The notes under the pieces are model-generated. The model was not told the DNA's origin, did no database searches, and worked only from the letters and a program-made list of their open reading frames with translations. Of a DNA stretch of 64,000 nt, positions 1 through 9,189 are shown one piece after another. Source of the stretch: an uncultured Gemmiger sp. (lineage in GTDB: Bacteria > Bacillota > Clostridia > Oscillospirales > Ruminococcaceae). The stretch spans positions 44,324-108,323 of the forward strand of contig CALWNP010000001.1 in assembly GCA_944382835.1 (NCBI GenBank), given 5' to 3'. Each line of letters starts with the position of its first letter. Within the stretch, counting starts at the first letter, position 1. Both the position numbers and the translations under genes were made by a program.

Positions 1-1
1 C

Positions 2-46
2 GCCACCGGCGGCCTTTCGCTGCTCATCAAGGACGTTCTGGTATAA
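2..46 (+). CDS. C-terminal tail of a gene entering from the left (partial)
   Basis: An open frame runs in from the window edge and stops with TAA at 44-46. Only fourteen residues are visible, reading ATGGLSLLIKDVLV. The frame ends just before a strong hairpin terminator, as expected for a real gene end. The product cannot be identified from so little sequence. Confidence 0.4.
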   Translation, partial: ATGGLSLLIKDVLV

Positions 47-48
47 AA

Positions 49-95
49 ACAGGCCGCAGTCCTCACAAAAGGGGGCTGCGGCCTGTACTGTTTTA
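49..95. terminator. Bidirectional intrinsic terminator
   Basis: ACAGGCCGCAG (49-59) pairs perfectly with CTGCGGCCTGT (76-86). It is followed by a T-rich tract on the + strand and by TTTT on the - strand. It sits between two convergent genes and can serve both. Confidence 0.8.
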
Positions 96-596
96 CTGGA
101 TGGATTCGATCTCGTCCTCGTCGGTCTGCCCGGCTTCCTCCTCCATGTGGGAACGGCCGGAGCCGAAGGAGGGCACAAAACAGAACTTGCGGATCAGGAA
201 AATCAGCCCGATGGCGGCAACCCCCAGCAGGTTGTCCACCGCGGTGCCGTGGCCCAGAATCATATAGCGGGCAATGGCGTAGAGCAGCACCTCCAGCGCG
301 CTGCCAGGGCTGTGCTTGGCCAGCATCTTGATGAACTCGATGCCAATGACCAGGTTGAAGGCGTGCCCCAGAAAGGTCTGGAAGGTATCGGTGTTGTCGC
401 TGCTCCAGAGGGTGAGCATCTCCCGGGCCACCGGAACGGCGCTGATCAGCAGGCCGATCAGCACCAGGCAGGAGAGCACCACCTCCAGCAGGCTGGCGGC
501 TTCGGCGATCTGGTCCCGCAGGGCATGTTTGATCCGCTCCTCCATATTATGTACCCGGATCCGGGTAATGCGTCTTGTTTGAGGGGTGGTTTTCAT
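93..596 (-). CDS. PsiE-like four-helix membrane protein
   Basis: A 167-residue inner-membrane protein with hydrophobic segments at about 36-56, 72-92, 100-114 and 121-138, a basic N-terminus and an acidic C-terminal tail. The pattern NLVIGIEFIKML, then EVLLYAIARYMI, then GVAAIGLIFLIRKF matches my memory of the phosphate-starvation-inducible PsiE family, which is often annotated simply as 'transporter'. No biochemical function is established for the family. The start has an AGAAAGGA ribosome site. It is convergent with the gene to its left and divergent from ktrB, so it is probably a single-gene transcript. Family assignment is moderately sure; function is unknown. Confidence 0.6.
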   Translation of the reverse strand: MKTTPQTRRITRIRVHNMEERIKHALRDQIAEAASLLEVVLSCLVLIGLLISAVPVAREMLTLWSSDNTDTFQTFLGHAFNLVIGIEFIKMLAKHSPGSALEVLLYAIARYMILGHGTAVDNLLGVAAIGLIFLIRKFCFVPSFGSGRSHMEEEAGQTDEDEIESIQ

Positions 597-799
597 GGGC
601 AGTCCTTTCTTCTCTTAGCCGGCAAACGGTTGCCGCCCGCAGGCGGACCTGTTGTTTATTATACTAGATTCCCTGTGGCCTTGTCACCCGAAATTTGCCT
701 TTCCCGCGAAAGTTTTCCCTTTGTTGCCCGAGTCTTTCCCTGTTCTGGCCTTCTCCCCAAAAAGAAAGTCACACTTTTTTCTTTCTTCTTTCCTTTTGG

Positions 800-820
800 G
801 ACGGAATATGATACAATAGA
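800..820 (+). promoter_or_regulatory. Candidate -10 region of the ktrB-ktrA operon
   Basis: TATGATACAAT lies about 30 bases upstream of the ktrB start in an otherwise T/C-rich stretch. A good -35 box at 17 bp is not obvious. The rest of 597-847 holds no gene, and I see no ydaO-type c-di-AMP riboswitch in it. Confidence 0.4.
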
Positions 821-847
821 CTGAATGAACACACCGGAGGCTTTTTT

Positions 848-2206
848 ATGTCACCACGCAAAGTTTCCCATCGCCGGAGATGGTTTACCCCGTCCCGGGT
901 CATCGCTCTGGGATTTCTGGTCATCATCCTGCTGGGCGGGCTGCTGCTCAGTCTGCCCATCTCCAGCCGGGACGGCAGCTTTACCCCCTTTATCGAGTCC
1001 CTCATGACCGCCACCTCGGCCACCTGCGTCACCGGCCTGGTGGCCTACGACACCTACACCCACTGGTCGCTGTTCGGCCAGATGGTGATTCTGGTGCTGA
1101 TCCAGGTGGGCGGTCTGGGGTTTGTGACCATCGCCATCCTCATCAACATGCTGCGGGGCTCCAAGATCGGGCTGCGGCAGCGGTTCCTGATGCAGGAGTC
1201 GGTGGGCCTGCCCCAGATAGCCGGCATCCTGCGGGCCACCAGCTTCATCCTGCGCTGCGCCGCCCTCTTTGAGGGGATTGGTGCTTTGCTGCTGGCCACC
1301 CAGTTTGTGCCGCGCTACGGGCTGCTGCGGGGGGTGTGGTTTTCCATCTTTCACAGCATCTCGGCCTTCTGCAACGCCGGGTTTGACCTGATGGGCCGGG
1401 ATGTCCCCTACTCCTCCCTCACCGATTTTGTGGCCAACCCGCTGGTCAACCTGACCATCATGGCCCTCATCATCATCGGCGGCCTGGGCTTTGCGGTCTG
1501 GACCGATGTCTACGAGCGCCGCACCCGTCTGCACACCTACCGGCTGCAGACCAAGCTGGTGCTTTCCACCACCGCCATCCTGCTGGTCTTTCCCTTCCTC
1601 TTCTTTTTGCTCTACGAGTTCCAGCTGCCCCAGTGGATGGGGATGAGCATCGGGGACAAAATCTGGGCATCCCTGTTCCAGTCGGTCACCCCCCGCACCG
1701 CCGGTTTCAACACGGTGGATTATGCGACCTTCAGCGGCACCAGCCTGATGCTGACCATCGTCCTGATGCTCATTGGCGGTTCCCCGGGGTCCACCGCCGG
1801 CGGCGTCAAGACCACCACGGTGGCGGCGATCTTCCTCTCCATCCGGTCGGTGCTGCGCCGCAAGCCGGACACCGAGGCCTTCGGCCGCCGGCTGGACGAG
1901 GAGGTGCTGGGCCGTGCCACCGTGCTGGTCTTCCTCTACCTGGTGCTGTTCCTGGCCGGCGGCGCGGCGCTCTCCATGCTGGAAGCCGTTCCGCTGAACC
2001 AGGCCCTGTTTGAGTGCGCCAGCGCCATCGGTACCGTCGGACTTTCCCTGGGGCTGACCCCCACCCTGTCCGCTCCCTCCCATCTGATTCTGACCTTCCT
2101 GATGTATTTCGGCCGTGTGGGCGGTCTGACCATGATCTACGCCCTGGCCAACCCCAACGAGACTTCGCCCCGCCGTCTGCCGGTGGAGCGGGTCATCATC
2201 GGCTGA
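848..2206 (+). CDS. ktrB: TrkH/KtrB-family potassium channel subunit
   Basis: A 452-residue membrane subunit of a Ktr/Trk potassium uptake system. Four pore-loop repeats each keep the selectivity-filter glycine: TATSATCVTGL (about 54-64), SAFCNAGF, TPRTAGFN and SAIGTVGLS. This is the hallmark of TrkH/KtrB/HKT channels. The length suits KtrB rather than the longer proteobacterial TrkH. The start is fixed by CCGGAGG upstream. The regulatory partner ktrA follows after 30 bp, so the pair should form a KtrAB-type complex in the cytoplasmic membrane, gated by nucleotide binding to KtrA. Function is known for the family and inferred here. Confidence 0.92.
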   Translation: MSPRKVSHRRRWFTPSRVIALGFLVIILLGGLLLSLPISSRDGSFTPFIESLMTATSATCVTGLVAYDTYTHWSLFGQMVILVLIQVGGLGFVTIAILINMLRGSKIGLRQRFLMQESVGLPQIAGILRATSFILRCAALFEGIGALLLATQFVPRYGLLRGVWFSIFHSISAFCNAGFDLMGRDVPYSSLTDFVANPLVNLTIMALIIIGGLGFAVWTDVYERRTRLHTYRLQTKLVLSTTAILLVFPFLFFLLYEFQLPQWMGMSIGDKIWASLFQSVTPRTAGFNTVDYATFSGTSLMLTIVLMLIGGSPGSTAGGVKTTTVAAIFLSIRSVLRRKPDTEAFGRRLDEEVLGRATVLVFLYLVLFLAGGAALSMLEAVPLNQALFECASAIGTVGLSLGLTPTLSAPSHLILTFLMYFGRVGGLTMIYALANPNETSPRRLPVERVIIG

Positions 2207-2236
2207 GAGACAGCCATCGAAAGGAGAACATTATTT

Positions 2237-2881
2237 ATGAAATCCATTCTGCTGATCGGCCTGGGCCGCTTCGGCCGTTACATGGCGCTGAAGCTGCAGG
2301 AGCTGGGCCACGACGTCCTGGCGGTGGACATTGACGAGGAACGGGTCAACGAGGCCCTGGCCGATGTGACCGACGCCCAGATCGGGGACGCCACCAACGA
2401 AGCCTTTATCAAGACGCTGGGGGCCCGCAACTTTGATCTCTGTGTGGTGGCCATTGGGGATGATTTCGAGAGCTCCCTGGAAGCCACCGCCCTGCTCAAG
2501 GACAACGGCGCCCAGGTGGTGCTGGCCCGCGCCGCCACCGACATCCACGCCAAGCTGCTGCTGCGCAACGGCGCCGACCATGTGATCTACCCGGTTCAGC
2601 AGGCGGCCAACTACGCGGCGGTGCGCTACACCACCGACCATGTGCTGGACTTCACCGCCTTGGGGGAGGATTACTCCATCTGCGAGATCGACGTTCCCGA
2701 AGAGTGGGTGGGCAAAAGCATCCTGGAGCTGAAGGTGCGCACCCGGTACCAGCTCAACGTCACCGCCATCAAGCAGAACGGCAAGCTGCAGCCCATGCCC
2801 AACCCCGAACACGTCTTTACCAAGGACCAGACCGTGCTGGTCATGGGCCGCAACGACGACCTGCGGAAGTTCCTGCAATGA
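2237..2881 (+). CDS. ktrA: KtrA/TrkA-type RCK regulatory subunit
   Basis: A 214-residue cytosolic protein with an N-terminal Rossmann/RCK domain (GLGRFGRYMA, glycine motif at about 9-14, and the acidic VDIDEERV at the end of strand 2) and a C-terminal RCK_C domain from about 135. In the family it forms an octameric ring that binds ATP/ADP or NAD(H), and often c-di-AMP through RCK_C, to gate KtrB. It sits 30 bp after ktrB behind GAAAGGAG, so the two are co-transcribed. Confidence 0.92.
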   Translation: MKSILLIGLGRFGRYMALKLQELGHDVLAVDIDEERVNEALADVTDAQIGDATNEAFIKTLGARNFDLCVVAIGDDFESSLEATALLKDNGAQVVLARAATDIHAKLLLRNGADHVIYPVQQAANYAAVRYTTDHVLDFTALGEDYSICEIDVPEEWVGKSILELKVRTRYQLNVTAIKQNGKLQPMPNPEHVFTKDQTVLVMGRNDDLRKFLQ

Positions 2882-2899
2882 GAAGCAAACAGAAAGGCG

Positions 2900-4135
2900 G
2901 TGGTCTTTCTGCGCCCACCTTTTGACCGGGAATCCAGGCTCCGCTGGGGCGAACCGGTGTTCTGCCTGGGCATGGCGCTGCTGCTGGTGCTGTCCGAGGT
3001 GTTCAGCTCCAACCTCCAGAGCACCCTGCCCGGCTTCAGCCATCTGGCCCGGCTGGCCCTCACCGGCGGCGGCGTCCTGCTGCTGGGGGGCAAGTGCCTG
3101 TTTCTGACCCGGTACGCCGCCCGCTGGCAGCCCGCCGTGATCGCTGTCTGCCTGGCCTATGCCGGGTTTGCGTCCTGGTACGGGGATGACATCTGGTTCT
3201 TTCTGGTAATGCTGGCCGGATTTGCCGCCTACGGGGTGAACCTGCGCCGTGCACTGCAGGTCTATCTGGCGGTAGCGGTGGTCGGGCTGCTGCTGGTGCA
3301 ACTGCTCCATCTGCTGACCCCGCTGGTGCCCTTCGGCTTCTACTGCCGCAACTGGGATTACGGCTACGGCCACTACAACGGCTACGGCGCCCGGCTGTGG
3401 GGCATCTTCCTGGCCTGGGGCTGGCTGCGCTGGCCGCGGCTGCGGTGGTTTGACTGGGCCGGGATGGCTGCGCTGCTGCTCTACACCACCCTGGGTCCCG
3501 GAGCCCGGGGCGCCATGGGCGCCATGTTGCTGCTGTTGCTGCTCTTTGTGCTGAGCCTGCTTCTGCCCCGGTGGTTTGAGAGCAAACTCTGGGGCGGGCT
3601 GGTCCTGCTGCTGGCGCCGCTGTTCACCCTCTTCAGCGGGATCACCGGCTACCTCTTTGATCCCGAACAGCCGGCCGTCACCCCGCTGCTGGCCAGGATC
3701 AACAGCCTGTTGTCGGGACGGCTGGAAATCTGGCACCACGTTTTCTGGGCCTTTCCCTATACCCATCCCGAGGAAGACGGGGTAGCCGCCTGGTATCACG
3801 GCGACATGCCCAACACCTTGACCCTGCTGGGCGGGCTGGCCACCGACTCCGATGTCCACCACGCCATGGACAACACCTTCCTAGGCCAGATCATGAACAA
3901 GGGGCTATTGGGCGCTGTGCTGCTGCTGGCGGGTCTGCTGCTGCTGATCGGGCGGCTGGCCCGGCGGCGCCGCACCGGGGAGCTGCTCTGCCTGGCCGCC
4001 CTACTGGCCTATCTGGTCATGGAGAACAAGCTCTTCCTGATCTCGGCCAACCCGATGTTTCTGCTGCTGCCGGTGCTGCTGGTGCCCCGCGGGGCGCCGT
4101 TGCCTCTCTTGCCCGGCGATTCCAAGACCTCCTGA
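2900..4135 (+). CDS. Polytopic membrane protein, O-antigen ligase/polymerase-like
   Basis: A 411-residue protein made of about ten to twelve hydrophobic helices rich in Leu, Trp and Gly. An extracytoplasmic loop between about 250 and 325 contains the GRLEIWHHVFWAFPYTHP segment followed by VHHAMDNTFLGQI. That late loop, with its R...W and H/N residues, resembles the Wzy/WaaL-type O-antigen ligase superfamily, but the match is from memory of the pattern only. The start is GTG at 2900 with AGAAAGG close upstream; it lies 18 bp behind ktrA, so it may be read as the third gene of that operon. No glycosyltransferase neighbours exist here, so the substrate is unknown. Confidence 0.55.
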   Translation: MVFLRPPFDRESRLRWGEPVFCLGMALLLVLSEVFSSNLQSTLPGFSHLARLALTGGGVLLLGGKCLFLTRYAARWQPAVIAVCLAYAGFASWYGDDIWFFLVMLAGFAAYGVNLRRALQVYLAVAVVGLLLVQLLHLLTPLVPFGFYCRNWDYGYGHYNGYGARLWGIFLAWGWLRWPRLRWFDWAGMAALLLYTTLGPGARGAMGAMLLLLLLFVLSLLLPRWFESKLWGGLVLLLAPLFTLFSGITGYLFDPEQPAVTPLLARINSLLSGRLEIWHHVFWAFPYTHPEEDGVAAWYHGDMPNTLTLLGGLATDSDVHHAMDNTFLGQIMNKGLLGAVLLLAGLLLLIGRLARRRRTGELLCLAALLAYLVMENKLFLISANPMFLLLPVLLVPRGAPLPLLPGDSKTS

Positions 4136-4139
4136 AAAG

Positions 4140-4178
4140 ACAAGAGCCTCCGTGCTGCACGCACGGAGGCTCTTTTGT
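4140..4178. terminator. Bidirectional intrinsic terminator
   Basis: GAGCCTCCGTG (4144-4154) pairs with CACGGAGGCTC (4162-4172), with TTTT on the + side and CTTGTCTTTT on the - side. It ends both the ktr operon and the convergent opp operon. Confidence 0.85.
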
Positions 4179-4180
4179 GT

Positions 4181-5017
4181 TTAGAAGTAGCTGCCCACCG
4201 CCGTGATCTGTTCGGGCAGATCGGCGCGGTAGAGGGGGGACTTTTTGTCAAAGCTGTTGATGGTAACCCCGTTGTCCCCGGCCCGGCCGGTGGAGTGGAT
4301 GTACTTTCCGCCGCCCAGATACATGGCCACATGCCCGGGGAAAAAGATCAGGTCCCCTTCCCGCATCTCGGAAAGAGGGATTTCATGGAGGGCAAAACCC
4401 TCCCGGATGGAGGCGTCCCGCCAGATGATGATGCCGCAGAGCAGGTAGGCCATGCTGCAAAGGCCGGAACAATCGATGCCGGCGGGGGTCTTGCCACCCC
4501 AGCGGTACTGGGTGCCCAGATACAGCCGGGCGGTGTCGGTCAGGGCACGGCGCAGGGCCGGGGCTTCCTCCTGGCAGGGCTGTTCCCACAGCGGGGCCAG
4601 GGCGCTGGCGCAGAGATACCCGCTGCGGCCGTCGGGCAGGGTTGCCTTCTGCCAGCCGTCCACCGGGTCTCCCTCCACCGCCACGCAGGCTCCCATGGGC
4701 AGGGCCGCCTCCACAAAGGCGCCCTGCACCTTGGGCTGGGCCAGGAGATCCACGCAGTGCTTGTTGCGGATGACCTTTTTGGGCAGGCTGCGCCACTTTT
4801 CCGCCCCTTCCCCGGTGACCAGGGCCGAGGCGGGCACCCAGCCCTCGTATCGGTAAAAGGTACGCACCGGCACCCAGCCGTCCACTGTCTCACCGGTGAT
4901 CTCCACCGGCATGCCCAGCAGCACCTCGTCCTCCAGGCAGGAGAGGGACGGCGACTGGTTCTGCTGTTCCACCGGCTGTTTGAGGGGGCAGATCGGAAGA
5001 TTGATGATTGCTTGCAT
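4181..5017 (-). CDS. NlpC/P60 endopeptidase with SH3 domains (YkfC-like)
   Basis: A 278-residue protein with two SH3-like stretches (about 25-140, including YEGWVPASAL and RSGYLCASAL) and a C-terminal NlpC/P60 cysteine-peptidase domain (about 158-278). The catalytic Cys183 lies in DCSGL, His229 in GHVAMYLG and the polar third residue position is His241. Relatives such as YkfC cleave gamma-D-Glu-diamino-acid bonds in muropeptides. No signal peptide is visible, so it should act in the cytoplasm on imported peptides. It is the last gene of the opp operon, 19 bp after oppF, behind GGAAGGAG. This strongly suggests uptake and breakdown of wall peptides. Exact bond specificity is inferred. Confidence 0.88.
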   Translation of the reverse strand: MQAIINLPICPLKQPVEQQNQSPSLSCLEDEVLLGMPVEITGETVDGWVPVRTFYRYEGWVPASALVTGEGAEKWRSLPKKVIRNKHCVDLLAQPKVQGAFVEAALPMGACVAVEGDPVDGWQKATLPDGRSGYLCASALAPLWEQPCQEEAPALRRALTDTARLYLGTQYRWGGKTPAGIDCSGLCSMAYLLCGIIIWRDASIREGFALHEIPLSEMREGDLIFFPGHVAMYLGGGKYIHSTGRAGDNGVTINSFDKKSPLYRADLPEQITAVGSYF

Positions 5018-5036
5018 GGACGACTCCTTCCCAGAT

Positions 5037-5975
5037 TCAGCGTGTCAGCATCTTGCGGTAGCCTTCCAGCTCCCGCTGGTTGCCCAGCACGAAATGGCCC
5101 GGCTCCACCTCGGTCCACACCGGCTTGTCCACCCGATAATCGTGGCAGGACGGGTCGTAGACCAGCAGTTTTTTCTGCCGCTCGGCAATGGGGTCGGGCT
5201 GGGGAATGGCCGAGAGCAGTGCCTGGGTATAGGGATGCAGCGGATGGGCAAAGAGCTGTTCGCTCTCGGCCAGCTCCACAATATCCCCCTTGTGGATGAC
5301 CGCGATGCGGTCGCAGATGAACCGCACCACCGAAAGGTCATGGGCGATGAAGAGATAGGTCAGCCCCCGCTCCTTCTGCAGCGCAGCCAGCAGGTTGAGC
5401 ACCTGGGCCCGGATGGAGACATCCAGCGCCGAGATGGGCTCATCCGCCACAATGAGCTTGGGCTCCAGGATCAGCGCCCGGGCGATGCCGATGCGCTGGC
5501 GCTGCCCACCCGAAAACTCGTGGGGGAAGCGGGAGGCGAATTCGGGCAGCAAACCCACATCCGAGAGGGCCTTGGCCACCTTCTGCCGCCGTTCCTCCTC
5601 GGAGCAGTGGCGGCCGGGAGCGTACAGGCCCTCCGCCACGATGTACCCCACCTTGGCTCGCTCGTTCAGTGAGCTCATGGGGTCCTGAAAGATCATCTGG
5701 ATGTCCCGGGTCACCTGGCGGTCCCGGGCGGCACTCAGACGGCCCGAAATCCTCTGTCCTTCAAAACGGATCTCCCCCGCCGCCAGCGGGTTGGCCCGGA
5801 TGATGGCCCGGCCGATGGTGGTTTTGCCCGAGCCGGACTCCCCCACCAAGCCGAAGGTTTCCCCCTTGTAGATGTCAAAGGAGACATCCCGCACCGCCAC
5901 AAAGGGATGGCGCTTTTTGCCGAACTGGACCCGGATGTGGTCCACTTCCAGCATCTTTTCCCGCGGATCAGCCAT
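5037..5975 (-). CDS. oppF: Oligopeptide ABC transporter ATP-binding protein OppF
   Basis: A 312-residue ABC ATPase with Walker [10 protein letters not shown] (about 45-53), signature [15 protein letters not shown], Walker B LIVADEP and the C-terminal extension [16 protein letters not shown] typical of the OppF/DppF family. It pairs with OppD to drive peptide import. The ATG has GGGGAGGTG upstream and overlaps the end of oppD by 8 nt, so translation is coupled. The NlpC/P60 gene follows directly, parallel to the Bacillus ykf cluster for murein-peptide use. Confidence 0.93.
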   Translation of the reverse strand: MADPREKMLEVDHIRVQFGKKRHPFVAVRDVSFDIYKGETFGLVGESGSGKTTIGRAIIRANPLAAGEIRFEGQRISGRLSAARDRQVTRDIQMIFQDPMSSLNERAKVGYIVAEGLYAPGRHCSEEERRQKVAKALSDVGLLPEFASRFPHEFSGGQRQRIGIARALILEPKLIVADEPISALDVSIRAQVLNLLAALQKERGLTYLFIAHDLSVVRFICDRIAVIHKGDIVELAESEQLFAHPLHPYTQALLSAIPQPDPIAERQKKLLVYDPSCHDYRVDKPVWTEVEPGHFVLGNQRELEGYRKMLTR

Positions 5976-7044
5976 GGGATGTCACCTCCCCCTGTTGTCT
6001 CAGTGCGCGGCCCCGCTCCCGCAGGGCGCGGATGTGTTCGGGCGGTTCCACCTTGGGGGCCCGGGGGTCCAGCAGCCAGGTGCGGGCGCTGTGGGTGGGG
6101 CTGACCGCCAGCATGGGCGGCCGCTTGACAAAATCAATCTTGAGGGCCTGGGGATTGCGGGGGGCAAAGGCATCCCCCTTGACCTCGTGGAAGAGGTTGG
6201 GCGGGGTGCCCTGGATGGCGTAAAGCGGCTGCCCCTTGACCCCCAGCTGGGGCAGGCTGGAGAGCAGCGCCCAGGTGTAGGGGTGGCGTGGGTCGTAAAA
6301 AACCTCCTCGCACCGGCCGATCTCCACAATGTCGCCGGCATACATCACCGCGATGCGGTCGGCCACATTGGCCACCACCCCCAGGTCGTGGGTGATGTAG
6401 ATGGTGGTCAGATCGTATTTCTTCTGCATCTCCTTGATCAGCCCCAGAATCTGGGCCTGGATGGTCACATCCAGGGCGGTGGTGGGCTCGTCGCAGATCA
6501 GGATTTTGGGCCGGCAGGCCATGGCGATGGCAATGACCACCCGCTGGCGCATGCCGCCGGAGAACTCGTGGGGATACTGTTTGTACCGCCGCTCGGGGTC
6601 GGAGATGCCCACCTCGGCCAGCATCTCGCAGGCCGCCTTGCGGGCCGCCTCGCCGTGCAGATTCTGGTGCAGCTCCACCGCCTCCCGGATCTGCCAGCCG
6701 ATGGTCTTGAGAGGGTTGAGGCTGGTCATGGGGTCCTGGAGCACCATGGCGATCTCCCGCCCGCGGATGCTCTGCCATTCGGCATCGGTGTGCAGAGTGG
6801 CCAGGTCCCGGCCGCCATAGAGGATCTGCCCGCTCTCGATGAAGCCGTTCTGGTCGTTGAGGCCCATGAGGGTCTTGACCAGAACGCTCTTGCCAGAGCC
6901 GGATTCCCCGACGATGGCCAAGCTCTCCCCCCGCATCACGTCCAGCGAGATGCCCCGGATGGCGTGGAGCACCTGGCCGCGGAGGGTGAATTTGAAATGG
7001 AGATCCCGGATGGAAAGGAGGACTTCGCTCTGTTGAGTTTCCAT
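5968..7044 (-). CDS. oppD: Oligopeptide ABC transporter ATP-binding protein OppD
   Basis: A 358-residue ABC ATPase: Walker [13 protein letters not shown], signature [15 protein letters not shown], Walker B ILICDEP and a C-terminal oligo_HPY-type tail ([16 protein letters not shown]). The ATG at 7044 is chosen because AAAGGAGGT stands seven bases before it. A longer in-frame reading back to 7110 would overlap oppC and has no ribosome site. It lies 13 bp after oppC and overlaps oppF. It forms the ATPase heterodimer with OppF on the cytoplasmic side of the OppBC channel. Confidence 0.93.
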   Translation of the reverse strand: METQQSEVLLSIRDLHFKFTLRGQVLHAIRGISLDVMRGESLAIVGESGSGKSVLVKTLMGLNDQNGFIESGQILYGGRDLATLHTDAEWQSIRGREIAMVLQDPMTSLNPLKTIGWQIREAVELHQNLHGEAARKAACEMLAEVGISDPERRYKQYPHEFSGGMRQRVVIAIAMACRPKILICDEPTTALDVTIQAQILGLIKEMQKKYDLTTIYITHDLGVVANVADRIAVMYAGDIVEIGRCEEVFYDPRHPYTWALLSSLPQLGVKGQPLYAIQGTPPNLFHEVKGDAFAPRNPQALKIDFVKRPPMLAVSPTHSARTWLLDPRAPKVEPPEHIRALRERGRALRQQGEVTSHG

Positions 7045-7057
7045 GGCGATACCTCCT

Positions 7058-8086
7058 TTACACATGGTTTTTGGGGTCGGCAGCGTCGGCAAAGGCGTTG
7101 CCCACCACATACAGACTGATGGTGATGATGGCCAGCACGGTGGTGGGGAAAAGCAGCTGATACCGCAGGCTGGGCTGGCTCATGAGCAGACGGCCGGCCT
7201 GGACCAGGTTGCCCAGCGAAGGGATGTCGGTGGGCAGGCCAATGCCGATGTAGGTGACAAACACCTCGTTGCCGATGGCTGCCGGGATGGCCAGAGACAT
7301 CCGCAGGGCGATGACCGACACCAGGTAGGGCAGCAGATTCTTGGTGACGATGCGGCCGGTGGTGGTGCCCAGGCAGCGGGAGGCAAGGTTATAGTCCCGG
7401 TCCCGGATAATGACAATCTGGTTGCGGATGAAGCGGGCCATGTCCAGCCAGCCGGTGAGGCAGAGGGCGAAGATGATGGTGCCGATGCTGGGGTGCATGA
7501 TGTAGGAGACCAGGATCAGCACCAGGGTCTGGGGCACATTGTCAAAGATGTTGTACAGCTCGGTGAAAAAGCCGTCCAGCTTGCGCACATAGCCCCACAG
7601 CACCCCCACCAGGGTGCCCACCACCGCCTCGAAGCAGGCCACCGCAAAGCCGATGCCCAGCGAGGTACGGGTGCCGGCCCAGGTGCGGGCCCACAGGTCC
7701 TGGCCGATGGAGTTGGTGCCGAACCAGAACTCAGAGTCGGGGGAACGGTTGATGATCTGTACCCCGGTCAACGGGTCGTTGTTGATGGTCTTGGGGTCGT
7801 GCTGGTTGGGCAGCAGCGGCTGAATGAAGGTAAAGAGCAGTACCACCGCAATCAGGCAGAGGAAAAACACCGCAATGCGGTTTTTGAAGAAGGCCCGCAG
7901 GGTGGCCCCCCAGTAGGAATAGTTGGAGTAACCGCCCCGCTCGGCCTGGCTGTGGTCGAAATCGGCCAGGGTGAACAGCTCCTCCTCCGGTAGATCCGCA
8001 TAGGCTGCGGCGGGGTCCAGCTGCTGTTCCAGCGCCCGGTTCAGGCTGTCCTCCAGCTGACCGGCTTTCATCTTGCGATAGGTCAT
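7058..8086 (-). CDS. oppC: Oligopeptide ABC transporter permease OppC
   Basis: A 342-residue permease with a long cytoplasmic N-terminus (about 85 residues), a first helix near 92-115, an extracytoplasmic loop and five further helices. The BPD_transp_1 coupling loop (VIIRDRDYNLASRCLG) is present. The start is ATG at 8086, placed as TGATG over the stop of oppB, with GGAAGGAGG upstream. It is the second channel half of the Opp importer. Confidence 0.92.
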   Translation of the reverse strand: MTYRKMKAGQLEDSLNRALEQQLDPAAAYADLPEEELFTLADFDHSQAERGGYSNYSYWGATLRAFFKNRIAVFFLCLIAVVLLFTFIQPLLPNQHDPKTINNDPLTGVQIINRSPDSEFWFGTNSIGQDLWARTWAGTRTSLGIGFAVACFEAVVGTLVGVLWGYVRKLDGFFTELYNIFDNVPQTLVLILVSYIMHPSIGTIIFALCLTGWLDMARFIRNQIVIIRDRDYNLASRCLGTTTGRIVTKNLLPYLVSVIALRMSLAIPAAIGNEVFVTYIGIGLPTDIPSLGNLVQAGRLLMSQPSLRYQLLFPTTVLAIITISLYVVGNAFADAADPKNHV

Positions 8087-9036
8087 CAGCGTGCACCCTC
8101 CTTCCCGGTAAAGCTGATCCGCGGGTCCACCAGCGCCATGAGCAGGTCGCCGAAGAGCAGCCCCAGCACCGAGACGGCGGCGTAGAGCAGCACCAGCGCC
8201 TGGACCATGGTGTTGTCCTGGAGCTTGATGACCTGCACCAACAGGCCCCCCATGCCCGGGATGGAATAAAGGCTTTCCACATAGAGGGAGCCCATCAGGG
8301 TGAAGAGGATGGAGTTGGGGATGTACTGGACCAGCGGCACCACCGCGTTGCGGAAGACATGGCGGCGGCTGATGACGGCGGCCGGCACTCCTTTGGCCCG
8401 GGCCAGCCGGATGTAGTCCTTGTTGGCCTCGTCCACCATGTAGCGGCGCAGCCACATGGCGTAGTAGGCAATGTTGCCGATGGAGAGGGAGAAGATGGGC
8501 AGGATCCAGGTGGCGGGGCGGTCATCCTTGAAGAGCATGGAGACCCCCAGCAGCTCGCTGCCGTAGAGCTGGATCAGCAGGTGGTAGACCGCCGAGGGCA
8601 CCGCCTGGACAATGACGATGATGACGGTGCCGAACTTGTCCCAGAGCTTCCACCGGGTGCGGGTGGAACGGGCCATCAGGATGCCCAGCGGCATGCCGAT
8701 GGCCAGCGAGATCACAAAGCTGATCAGGCCGATCTCGATGGAGATGGGGGCCTTCTGGGCGATGATCTTGGCAATGGAATAGCCCTGCCGGTATTTGTTG
8801 GAGACCCCCAGATCCCCCTGGAGCAGCTGCAGGAAGTAGTTGAGAATCTGCTGCGGGATGGGCTGGGTCAGGCCAAGCTTTTGCAGGCCGGCCTGGATCT
8901 GGGCGTCGGTGAGCTTTTCAAAGTTATTGAAATAGCCCTCGATGGGCATCTGGCGCAGCAGCACAAAGACGATAATGATGATCACGCAGAGTGCAATCAA
9001 CGCGTGCAGCACCCGTTTGAGGATGTATTTGGCCAA
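8086..9036 (-). CDS. oppB: Oligopeptide ABC transporter permease OppB
   Basis: A 316-residue permease with six predicted helices. It begins AKYILKRVLHALIALCVI, the usual OppB first helix, and carries the EAA-type loop EANKDYIRLARAKG. TTG at 9036 is preferred as start: AGGGGAAGGA precedes it, and 22 residues upstream of it are not OppB-like. It is coupled to oppC by TGATG. A terminator hairpin lies between oppA and this gene, so B-C-D-F may be expressed below oppA. Confidence 0.9.
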   Translation of the reverse strand: MAKYILKRVLHALIALCVIIIIVFVLLRQMPIEGYFNNFEKLTDAQIQAGLQKLGLTQPIPQQILNYFLQLLQGDLGVSNKYRQGYSIAKIIAQKAPISIEIGLISFVISLAIGMPLGILMARSTRTRWKLWDKFGTVIIVIVQAVPSAVYHLLIQLYGSELLGVSMLFKDDRPATWILPIFSLSIGNIAYYAMWLRRYMVDEANKDYIRLARAKGVPAAVISRRHVFRNAVVPLVQYIPNSILFTLMGSLYVESLYSIPGMGGLLVQVIKLQDNTMVQALVLLYAAVSVLGLLFGDLLMALVDPRISFTGKEGAR

Positions 9037-9113
9037 TGGGTCCTTCCCCTTTCCTGTGGATTTTACGGTCTTGCCGGGGGGTCCGTACCGCCACAGCCGC
9101 ACGGGCCGCCCGG

Positions 9114-9171
9114 CAAAACCGCAGACACCGCGCCGGCATCGGGACGCCGGCGCGGTCGGAATGCGGTTTTG
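9114..9171 (-). terminator. Nested hairpin between oppA and oppB (partial terminator)
   Basis: An inner stem of ACCGCGCCGGC (9127-9137) with GCCGGCGCGGT (9146-9156) lies inside an outer CAAAACCGCA (9114-9123) with TGCGGTTTTG (9162-9171). On the - strand it follows the oppA stop. Such intercistronic hairpins protect and over-express the binding-protein message relative to permease genes. Confidence 0.75.
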
Positions 9172-9189
9172 TTGTAGAGGAATCGGAGG

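Noticed and set aside
597-847. A ydaO (c-di-AMP) riboswitch before ktrB.
   Set aside because: Expected from Bacillus ktrAB, but none of the conserved blocks could be found in the 250 bases.
851-2083. A long open frame opposite ktrB.
   Set aside because: Its composition is Gly/Gln/His-rich with no ribosome site, the usual mirror of a GC-rich gene. Similar mirror frames oppose the opp, IMPDH, ABC, FtsX and M56 genes.
2231-3862. Long minus frame over ktrA and the next gene.
   Set aside because: Gln/Gly/His-rich mirror sequence with no domain; both + strand genes are clear.
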